DNA from: JBHYGK01 sp051859045
Lineage (GTDB): Bacteria; Pseudomonadota; Gammaproteobacteria; Xanthomonadales; Xanthomonadaceae
DNA: 64,000 nucleotides
Direction of reading: 5' to 3'
Assembly (NCBI GenBank): GCA_051859045.1
Contig: JBHYGK010000003.1
Location: forward strand, 19,014-83,013
Under the pieces are notes generated by a model. That model did not search any database. It worked only from the letters and a program-made list of their open reading frames with translations, and was not told where the DNA came from. Shown here in pieces: positions 36,644 through 43,174 of this stretch (position 1 is the stretch's first letter; every line of letters starts with the position of its first letter). The position numbers were made by a program, and so were the translations under genes.

Positions 36644-36680
36644 CGCGCGTCGTCCAAGCCGCAGTCCCCAGGCCCGCCCG
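36625..36680 (+). promoter_or_regulatory. Predicted antiterminator of the asnB attenuator
   Basis: CGGGCGG at 36625-36631, in the Arg-His-Gly-Arg codons of the leader, is complementary over 7 bp to CCGCCCG at 36674-36680, which is part of the 5' arm of the terminator. The two structures exclude each other. A ribosome stalled on the early Asn codons would leave 36625-36631 free to pair; one that reaches the TAG would cover it. A separate 6-bp stem (36635-36640/36649-36654, one G-U pair) around the stop codon could act as the pause hairpin. Confidence 0.6.
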
Positions 36681-36699
36681 GCAACGGAGCGGGCCTTTT
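36671..36699 (+). terminator. Attenuator terminator upstream of asnB
   Basis: Stem of 7 bp (36671-36677/36689-36695) continued by 3 bp (36678-36680/36685-36687) with one bulged A at 36688 and a GCAA tetraloop at 36681-36684, directly followed by TTTT (36696-36699). It is a complete intrinsic terminator located 69 bp before the asnB start, where it can only act on the leader transcript. Confidence 0.85.
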
Positions 36700-36768
36700 C
36701 ATTGGCGTGCCCCTCCGGACCCGGTCGGTCGATCCCCGTCCCGATCCATCCCGCCCCGGAGCCCGACC

Positions 36769-38490
36769 ATGTGTGGCATCACCGCCGTCTTCCTCGCCTC
36801 GTCCCCCGGCGCCCCGCCCGCGCCCGTCCCCGATCGCGCCGCCCTGCGCGCGCGCCTGCTGGAGGCCTCCGCCCGCCAGCGCCATCGCGGCCCCGACTGG
36901 TCCGGCGTGCACGTCGCCGACGGGGCGATGCTGGCCCACGAGCGCCTGGCCATCGTCGGCGTGCACGGCGGCGCCCAGCCCCTGCTCAGCGCCGACGGGT
37001 CCGTCGCGCTGTGCGTCAACGGCGAGCTCTACAACCACCGCGCCCTCGAGGCCGGGCTGGGCCCGGACGAGGAGCATCCGCGCACCGGCTCGGACTGCGA
37101 GGTGGTGCTCCCGCTGTGGCGCCGGCTCGGCGCGGGGCTGGTGCGCGAGCTCAACGGCATCTTCGCCTTCGCGCTGTGGGACGCCGGCGCCGGGCGCGGG
37201 CTGGTCGCGCGCGATCCGCTGGGCGTCTGCCCGCTGTACTGGGGCCACGACGACGACGGCCACCTGTGGGTGGCCAGCGAGCTCAAGGCGATCGCGCCCT
37301 TCTGCGCGGATGCCGCGCTGTTCCCGCCCGGCCACGTCTACGACACCGGCGTGGGCGTGCTGGAGCGCTACTGGCTGCCGACCTGGCGCCGGGTGGAAGC
37401 GGTGGAGGGCGTGGCGCCCGCGCCCGGCGCGCTGAAGGCCGGGCTGCTGGAGGCCGTGCGCGGCCAGCTGATGGGCGACGTGCCCTACGGCGTGCTGCTC
37501 TCGGGCGGGCTGGACTCCTCGCTGGTGGCCTGGTGCGCGCAGCGGCACGCGGCGCGGCGGGTGGACGAGGACGGCCAGGCGCCCGCGTGGTGGCCGCGCC
37601 TGCACAGCTTCGCGATCGGGCTGCCGGGCTCGCCGGACCTGGCCGCCGCGGCCATCGCCGCCGAGGCCATCGGCACCCAGCACCACGGCGTCACCTACAC
37701 GCTGCAGGAGGGCATCGACGCGCTGCCCGAGGTGGTGCGCCACGTCGAGACCTACGACGTCACCACGATCCGCGCGTCCACCCCGATGTTCCTGCTGGCC
37801 CGGCGGATCCGCGCGATGGGCATCAAGATGGTGCTCAGCGGCGAGGGCGCCGACGAGGTGTTCGGCGGCTACCTGTACTTCCACAAGGCGCCCGACGCGC
37901 GCGAGTTCCACGCCGAGTGCGTGCGCAAGCTCGACGGCCTGCACCAGTTCGACTGCCTGCGCGCGAACAAGGCGATGATGGCCTGGGGCGTCGAGGCGCG
38001 GGTGCCGTTCCTCGACCTGCGCTTCCTCGACGTGGCGATGGGCTTCGACGCCGAGCACAAGCGCGTGCGCCCGCGTCCCGGCGCGGCGGCCGGCGCGCGC
38101 GCGGTCGAGAAGGCGGTGCTGCGCGAGGCCTTCGAGGGCTGCCTGCCCGACGCCATCCTGTGGCGGCAGAAGGAGCAGTTCTCCGACGGCGTGGGCTACG
38201 GCTGGATCGACGGGCTGAAGGCGCGGGCGGAGGCCGAGGTGTCCGACGCGGCCTTCGCCGCCGCCGCGGAGCGCTTCCCCCACAATCCGCCCGCCAGCAA
38301 GGAGGCGTACTGGTACCGCACGCTGTTCGAGCGCCACTTCCCGGGGCCGGCCTGCGCGGCGACGGTGCCGGGCGGCAAGTCGATCGCGTGCTCCTCGCCG
38401 GCGGCGATCGCCTGGGACGCGGCGTTCGCGGCCGCCGCCGACCCCAGCGGGCGGGCGGTGGCGGGGGTGCACGTGGCGGCGCATGTCTGA
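36769..38490 (+). CDS. asnB: Asparagine synthase (glutamine-hydrolysing), AsnB
   Basis: Makes asparagine from aspartate, ATP and glutamine in the cytoplasm. The 573-residue protein starts MCGITAVFL, with Cys2 as the glutaminase nucleophile; QRHRGPDWSG, AHERLAIVG and VNGELYNHRALE complete the Ntn domain. The synthetase half has the PP-loop YGVLLSGGLDSSLVAW (near residue 245), STPMFLLARRIRAMGIKMVLSGEGADEVFGGY, and EARVPFLDLRFLDVAM. Length and motifs fit the E. coli AsnB class. Start ATG has CGGAG 7 nt upstream. Expression is probably set by the attenuator just upstream. Confidence 0.97.
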   Translation: MCGITAVFLASSPGAPPAPVPDRAALRARLLEASARQRHRGPDWSGVHVADGAMLAHERLAIVGVHGGAQPLLSADGSVALCVNGELYNHRALEAGLGPDEEHPRTGSDCEVVLPLWRRLGAGLVRELNGIFAFALWDAGAGRGLVARDPLGVCPLYWGHDDDGHLWVASELKAIAPFCADAALFPPGHVYDTGVGVLERYWLPTWRRVEAVEGVAPAPGALKAGLLEAVRGQLMGDVPYGVLLSGGLDSSLVAWCAQRHAARRVDEDGQAPAWWPRLHSFAIGLPGSPDLAAAAIAAEAIGTQHHGVTYTLQEGIDALPEVVRHVETYDVTTIRASTPMFLLARRIRAMGIKMVLSGEGADEVFGGYLYFHKAPDAREFHAECVRKLDGLHQFDCLRANKAMMAWGVEARVPFLDLRFLDVAMGFDAEHKRVRPRPGAAAGARAVEKAVLREAFEGCLPDAILWRQKEQFSDGVGYGWIDGLKARAEAEVSDAAFAAAAERFPHNPPASKEAYWYRTLFERHFPGPACAATVPGGKSIACSSPAAIAWDAAFAAAADPSGRAVAGVHVAAHV

Positions 38491-38493
38491 TGC

Positions 38494-38514
38494 GCGCCGC
38501 CGCTGCGGCGGCGC
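38494..38514. terminator. GC hairpin between asnB and Nudix genes
   Basis: Perfect 8-bp stem (38494-38501/38507-38514) starting 3 nt after the asnB stop, between convergent genes. No T tract, so a weak or Rho-assisted terminator at best. Confidence 0.4.
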
Positions 38515-38543
38515 TGGGCTGGGCGCGCGTTGGATCGTGCGGA

Positions 38544-39032
38544 TCAGGCGCCGGCGCGGGCCGCGGCCCAGGCGCGCCAGGCCGGCAGCACGTGGCGGCG
38601 CGACAGCGGGGCGATCCGCGGCGCCTCGGCGTCGGCGCCGGCGTCGCCGCGCAGCGCGGCGTCGAGCGTGGCCGCGTCGATCCAGCGCGCCTCGGCGATC
38701 TCGGCGCGTGCGGACGGCGCGCCCGCGGCGCGCACCACGAACGCCTCGGCGCGCACCCGGCAGCCCGGCTCGTGCACCGCGGCGTCCTCGAAGGTGCCCA
38801 GCGGCCAGGCCTCGGCGATCGCCACGCCCAGCTCCTCCATCAGCTCGCGCGCCAGCGTGGCCAGCGCGCCTTCGCCCGGCTCGCGCTTCCCGCCGGGCTG
38901 GATGTAGGTGTCCGAGCCGCGCTTGCGCACCAGCAGCACGCGCGCGCCGGCGTCGTCGGGCCGCTCGACGATCACCGCGGCCACGGTGTGGATGACCCGC
39001 CCGGCGCCCGCGGGCGCGCCGCTCCCGCTCAC
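38544..39032 (-). CDS. Nudix hydrolase
   Basis: A 162-residue protein with a complete Nudix box: GGKREPGEGALATLARELM followed by EELG, matching Gx5Ex7REuxEExGu. The surrounding strands are VIHTVAAVIVERP and VLLVRKRGSDTYIQPGG, as in enzymes that hydrolyse nucleoside diphosphates linked to another moiety. Substrate cannot be deduced. GTG 39032 overlaps the stop of the acylase gene (GTGA), so it is the second gene of a two-gene unit; GTG 38996 is an alternative start. Confidence 0.88.
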   Translation of the reverse strand: MSGSGAPAGAGRVIHTVAAVIVERPDDAGARVLLVRKRGSDTYIQPGGKREPGEGALATLARELMEELGVAIAEAWPLGTFEDAAVHEPGCRVRAEAFVVRAAGAPSARAEIAEARWIDAATLDAALRGDAGADAEAPRIAPLSRRHVLPAWRAWAAARAGA

Positions 39033-41434
39033 TCCGCCGCCCCGGGCGCCAGCGTCAGCGTGTGCGCCGCCTCGCCGGGCAGGAAGGACGAGGGCGCGCC
39101 GCGCGCCCAGTCGGCGTGGCCGGCGCCCCAGTACGGGCTCAGCGGATGGCCCGCCTGGCCGCCGGGCATGTGCAGCACGCCCTCGGCCTCGCGGCCCGGG
39201 CTCACCACCATGCGCTGGCTGGCGCCGAAGGACGGGGCCTGCACGCGCGGCATGTTGCCGTCGCCGGGCAGCGCGTCGGCGGGCATGCACAGCCGCTCGC
39301 GCAGCGGGCCGGGCAGGAACGCCGCCAGCGGGTGGCAGATGGCGGCGGTGTTGCGCTCGCCCCAGGTGCGCCGGGGCAGGGTGGCCAGCGCGGCGTCGCC
39401 GCCGGGCGCCGGCGGATCGGTGGCCGCGGCCTGCGCGGCCATCTCGCGCGCCACCCAGCGCGCGCTCTCGGCCAGCAGGGCGTCCCAGTCGGCATGGCGG
39501 CGGCCCAGCAGGTGCGCGGGACGCTGCTCGAGCAGCGGCCAGACGAGGCCCTCGCGCTGGTTCAGCGGCAGCGGCGTCCACGCCTCGCCGAGCGCCGCGC
39601 GGCCGGGCGCGGTCAGCGCCGCCACGACCTCGTCGCTGACCTTGCCGCGGAAGGCGCGGGTGATGCGGTAGGCGGCGGAGTCCACCGACGCGCGCCCGGT
39701 CCAGCGGGTGTCGCGCACCAGCGCCTGCAGCGCGGCGTCGTCGGGATGCGCGGCCACCACCTGCTGCAGCAGCGCCCACCAGCGCTCCAGGAACAGCGCG
39801 CGGTCGTCGAGCTGGATCGCCAGCAGGTCGGCCTCGGTGAAGGTGTCGCGCGCGCGAAGGGCGTCGCGGATCTGGCGCTGGCGCGCGCCGAGGTCGACGC
39901 CGCCGTCGCCCATCAGCGCCAGCGCCGCGCCGTCGGTGACGCGCGCGTTGGCGGTCCACAGGCGGCCGTCGGCGGGATCGGTGATCTGCAGCGCGCCCGT
40001 CGCGGCCGGGGCCAGGAAGCCCGGCCAGGCGCAGGCCAGCGGCGCCGGCGCGCGACCGTCGCAGCCTTCCGGGCGCGCCGGGACGCGGCCGGCGATGCGC
40101 CAGCCGATCCGGCCCCGGGCGTCGCCGGCGACCAGGTTCTGCGCCGGCACGCCCGCGCGCGCCGCCACGGCCAGCGCGGCGTCGAGGTCGCCGGCGCTGG
40201 CCATGTCGCCCAGCGCCAGGTCCAGGCTGCCGGCGCGGTGCGCCACCCACTGCAGCGCCAGCCGGGTGCCGTCGGGCTCGTCGCGCAGCACCGGGGCGGT
40301 GGCGCCGCCGGGCAGGGCGACCTCCTCGACCAGGAAGCGCTCGGGCTCGCCGCCGGCCACCTCCAGCACCTCCTCGTGCGCCTCGGTGGGCGTGCCGGCC
40401 GGCACCACCAGCCAGTCGGCCCAGTCGCCGTAGCTGTTGGTGAAGCCCCAGGCCACGTGGGTGTTGGCGCCGACGATCACGAAGGGCACGCCGGGCAGGG
40501 TGACGCCGCTGACGTCCACGCGGCCGCCGGGCGCGCCGGGATGCGCGTAGCGCAGGCGCGCTCGGAACCACAGGTTGGGCGCGCGCAGGCCCAGGTGCAT
40601 GTCGTCGGCGACGATCGCGCGGCCGTCCGCGGTGAGGCTGCCGTCGACGGCGAAGTTGTTGCTGCCCGGCACGATGCCCTCGGCCGCGGTGACACCGGTG
40701 GCGGGGCCCTCGGGCGAAGGCAGCGCGCGCAGGTCGACGGCCTCGGGGCCCGGCAGCACGGCGTCGCCGCGCGGCTCGCCCATCAGCGGCGCGTCCCAGC
40801 TCGAGCCGTCGTGCGCCAGCAGCGCGGCCAGCGCCGGCGGCAGCGCGTCGCGCACGTGGTGGCGGGCGTACTCGCCCTGGTTCGCGGCGTCCTGCAGGTC
40901 GAAGAACATCGCGTAGCCGGCCAGCGCGGTGTCGGCCGGCGTCCAGGCCTGGGGCGACTGGCGCAGCAGCAGGTAGGGCCAGGGCCGCGCGCCCAGCGCG
41001 CCGAGGCCGGCGTTGGCGCCGTCGGCGTAGGCCTGCAGCACCGGCAGGCGAGGGCCGGCGATCACGTCGAGGCTGGCGTCGATGCGCGCGCGCAGCCGGT
41101 GCACGCGGCGCTGGCGGTCGAGCGGCAGCGCGCCGGCGCCGACCAGGGCCGAGAGCTCGCCGGCGGCGCTGCGGCGCACCAGGTCCATCTCGAAGTAGCG
41201 CTCCTGGGCGTGCACGAAGCCCAGCGCGCGGGCCGCGTCGGCCTCGTTGGCGGCGTCGATGGTGACCACGCCGAGGGCGTCGCGCTGGATCGTCACCGGC
41301 GCCGACAGCCCGGGCAGGGCGAGCTCGCCCTCGAGCTCGGGCAGGCTGCCGCGCAGCGCGAACCAGGCGGCCGCGAGCAGCAGCACGACGAGGGCCAGCA
41401 GCACGGCGGTGCCGCGCACGATCCACTTCAGCAT
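39029..41434 (-). CDS. Penicillin acylase family (Ntn-hydrolase) protein
   Basis: An 801-residue precursor of the penicillin G acylase/quorum-signal acylase family. It begins with a membrane anchor or uncleaved signal (LKWIVRGTAVLLALVVLLLAAAW). The alpha chain has the typical PVTIQRDALGVVTIDAANEADA and GFVHAQERYFEMDLVRR. Autocleavage is expected at G-SNNFAVDGS near residue 265, giving an N-terminal catalytic Ser; the beta chain has ADDMHLGLRAPNLWF and WGFTNSYGDWADW. Natural substrates in this family include beta-lactams and acyl-homoserine lactones; here it is unknown. ATG 41434 with GGAGA 7 nt upstream is chosen. Confidence 0.9.
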   Translation of the reverse strand: MLKWIVRGTAVLLALVVLLLAAAWFALRGSLPELEGELALPGLSAPVTIQRDALGVVTIDAANEADAARALGFVHAQERYFEMDLVRRSAAGELSALVGAGALPLDRQRRVHRLRARIDASLDVIAGPRLPVLQAYADGANAGLGALGARPWPYLLLRQSPQAWTPADTALAGYAMFFDLQDAANQGEYARHHVRDALPPALAALLAHDGSSWDAPLMGEPRGDAVLPGPEAVDLRALPSPEGPATGVTAAEGIVPGSNNFAVDGSLTADGRAIVADDMHLGLRAPNLWFRARLRYAHPGAPGGRVDVSGVTLPGVPFVIVGANTHVAWGFTNSYGDWADWLVVPAGTPTEAHEEVLEVAGGEPERFLVEEVALPGGATAPVLRDEPDGTRLALQWVAHRAGSLDLALGDMASAGDLDAALAVAARAGVPAQNLVAGDARGRIGWRIAGRVPARPEGCDGRAPAPLACAWPGFLAPAATGALQITDPADGRLWTANARVTDGAALALMGDGGVDLGARQRQIRDALRARDTFTEADLLAIQLDDRALFLERWWALLQQVVAAHPDDAALQALVRDTRWTGRASVDSAAYRITRAFRGKVSDEVVAALTAPGRAALGEAWTPLPLNQREGLVWPLLEQRPAHLLGRRHADWDALLAESARWVAREMAAQAAATDPPAPGGDAALATLPRRTWGERNTAAICHPLAAFLPGPLRERLCMPADALPGDGNMPRVQAPSFGASQRMVVSPGREAEGVLHMPGGQAGHPLSPYWGAGHADWARGAPSSFLPGEAAHTLTLAPGAAE

Positions 41435-41505
41435 GTCGGTCTCTCCGGGCACCCCGCCCGCGCGCCAAGCCTAGCCGATCCGCGCGGCGGGGCCGCGTCG
41501 CGGGC

Positions 41506-41847
41506 TCAGCCGCCGAGCAGCCGGCGCTGCAGCAGTGCGCCCATGTCACGGCGGCCGACGGCCACGAGATGGATGATCACCTCGCGTCCCGAGATCCGGT
41601 AGACCACGCGACAGGGCGAGGCAACGACCTGGCGGAACACCTCGATGCCGAGGCCTGCCATCTCGCGCGGGACGCTGCCACGCTGCGGCATCCGCGAGAG
41701 GCCGTTGATCACGGCGGTCAGCTGGTCGAGCAGCTGGTCGGCGCTGGCCGCGCCTTCATGCTCTAGGCGGTAGCGGTGGATCGACGCGAGGTCGCTCGCG
41801 GCGCCCGCCGTGATCAGCACCATGTGGCGCGCAGGCCCCTTCGCCAT
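41506..41847 (-). CDS. ParE/RelE-family toxin
   Basis: A 113-residue protein of the ParE/RelE fold: LITAGAASDLASIHRYRLEHEG at the N-terminus, a central helix (LLDQLTAVINGLSRMPQRGSV), FRQVVASPCRVVYRISGREV, and a C-terminal IHLVAVGRRDMGALLQRRLL. The YRI strand and basic C-terminus fit gyrase-type ParE or mRNase RelE; the target is not decidable. ATG 41847 overlaps the antitoxin stop by 1 bp (TGATG); GTG 41850 is the other option. Confidence 0.85.
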   Translation of the reverse strand: MAKGPARHMVLITAGAASDLASIHRYRLEHEGAASADQLLDQLTAVINGLSRMPQRGSVPREMAGLGIEVFRQVVASPCRVVYRISGREVIIHLVAVGRRDMGALLQRRLLGG

Positions 41848-42122
41848 CACTCGCGCGGCGTCGCTGCACGCAGGCGGGCGATGACGTCCAGGGCGGGCTC
41901 GACGCGGCCGGCCTCGACGTCCTGCTGGCCTAGCGCCAGCAGCTTGAGCATCGCCAGCGTCGCTTGGCCTTCCTCGAACGAGGCCACGTCCTGCAGCACT
42001 GCCCGGGCCTCGCCGTTCTGGGTGATCAGCAGGGGTTCGCGCTGCTCGGCCAGCTCGGCCAGGACCTCGGCGGCATTGGCCTTGAGGTAGCTGATGGGCT
42101 TGATCTGGGTGGAGTAGCGCAT
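41847..42122 (-). CDS. Phd/YefM-family antitoxin
   Basis: A 91-residue antitoxin. YSTQIKPISYLKANAAEVLAEL, then PLLITQNGEARAVLQDVASFEE, is the Phd/YefM DNA-binding half; the C-terminal half is a flexible toxin-binding tail. ATG 42122 is chosen. The operator-like palindrome at 42147-42162 overlaps its predicted -10 box, consistent with autoregulation. It forms a bicistronic unit with the toxin gene. Confidence 0.85.
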   Translation of the reverse strand: MRYSTQIKPISYLKANAAEVLAELAEQREPLLITQNGEARAVLQDVASFEEGQATLAMLKLLALGQQDVEAGRVEPALDVIARLRAATPRE

Positions 42123-42146
42123 GGGGTTGGCCGTTGGCAAAAGCGT

Positions 42147-42181
42147 GGACTGAATTTAGTCCTCATATGGTCCGGAAACAA
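42147..42181 (-). promoter_or_regulatory. Promoter and operator of the Phd/ParE module
   Basis: On minus, TTGTTT (42176-42181), 17-bp spacer, TAAATT (42153-42158). GGACTGAATTTAGTCC at 42147-42162 (plus) is a 16-bp palindrome with one mismatched pair, centred on AATT and covering the -10 box. This is where antitoxin repression is expected. Confidence 0.65.
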
Positions 42182-42253
42182 TGGCCGCCCGTCATCCAGC
42201 CCCCCGGCCTCGCGTAGGCTGCCGGCTCGACACTCGCCGGATTTCCACGTTCG

Positions 42254-43159
42254 ATGGACGCAGCCTTCCCACGCATCACCCGCGCCGCCGCCTCCGACTG
42301 GGCCGCGGCGCAGCGCTTCGTGGACTTCCGCGGCTACGCCATCGCCGAGCGCGTGGACGACGGCGCAGGTGCCGCCGCGGCCACGCCGCTGCTGACGCTG
42401 CACGGCTTCCCGACGGCCAGCCTGGACTGGGTGCCGCTGTGGCCGGCGTTGACCGCGCGCGGGCCGGTGCTGGCCTTCGACCTGCTGGGCTTCGGGCGCA
42501 GCGCCAAGCCGCGCGGGCACGCGTATTCGCTGCTGGAACAGGCCGACCTGGCCGAGGCGCGGGTGCGGGCGCAGGGCTGGGCCGAGGTGGACGTGCTGGC
42601 GCACGACTACGGCGACTCGGTGGCGCAGGAGCTGATGGCGCGCGCGGCCGAGGGCCGGCTGCCGTTCCGGCTGCGCCGCGTGGTGCTGCTCAACGGCGGC
42701 ATCGTGCCCGGCGCGCACCGCGCGCGGCTGGTGCAGCGCCTGCTGGCCGGGCCGCTGGGCCCGCTGGTGGCGCGCGCGCAGACCCGCGCGCGCTTCGGCG
42801 CCAGCCTGGCCGCGGTGTTCGCGCCGGCCACGCGGCCGGGCGAGGAGGAGCTCGACGTGTTCTGGGACCTGCTGCGCGCCGGCGGCGGCGTGCATGCGAT
42901 GCCGCGGCTGATCCGCTACATGGACGAGCGCCGGCGCCACTACGACCGCTGGACCGGCGTGCTGCGCGCGCCGCCGTGCCCGTGTCGCTTCATCGACGGC
43001 CTGGCCGACCCGGTGTCGGGCGCGCACATGGTGGACGCGGTGCGCGCGCTGGCGCCGGCGGCCGACATCGTCGGCCTGCCCGGCGTGGGCCACTACCCGC
43101 AGCTCGAGGCGCCGGCGGCGGTGCTTGCCGCGACGCGGGCCTTCCTCGACGCCGCGTGA
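42254..43159 (+). CDS. Alpha/beta hydrolase, MEST/PEG1-like
   Basis: A 301-residue alpha/beta hydrolase. LLTLHGFPTASLDW is the oxyanion-hole HGFP motif; AHDYGDSVAQELMARA carries Asp in place of the usual Ser nucleophile, as in epoxide hydrolases and haloalkane dehalogenases; GLADPVSGAHMVD gives the acid and GVGHYPQLEAP the catalytic His. The HDYGDxVAQEL, LNGGIxPxxHR, TRPxExEL and HYPQLE segments are strikingly like vertebrate MEST (PEG1) as I remember it. Substrate unknown. No membrane segment is obvious. It stands alone between the toxin-antitoxin promoter and parC. Confidence 0.85.
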   Translation: MDAAFPRITRAAASDWAAAQRFVDFRGYAIAERVDDGAGAAAATPLLTLHGFPTASLDWVPLWPALTARGPVLAFDLLGFGRSAKPRGHAYSLLEQADLAEARVRAQGWAEVDVLAHDYGDSVAQELMARAAEGRLPFRLRRVVLLNGGIVPGAHRARLVQRLLAGPLGPLVARAQTRARFGASLAAVFAPATRPGEEELDVFWDLLRAGGGVHAMPRLIRYMDERRRHYDRWTGVLRAPPCPCRFIDGLADPVSGAHMVDAVRALAPAADIVGLPGVGHYPQLEAPAAVLAATRAFLDAA

Positions 43160-43174
43160 GCCCCGCGGCGGGCC

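Noticed and set aside
38544..41549. 1001-codon minus frame spanning Nudix and penicillin acylase
   Set aside because: Only its last 162 codons are the real Nudix gene; the upstream part is a shadow of the acylase gene, which has its own frame with clear family motifs.
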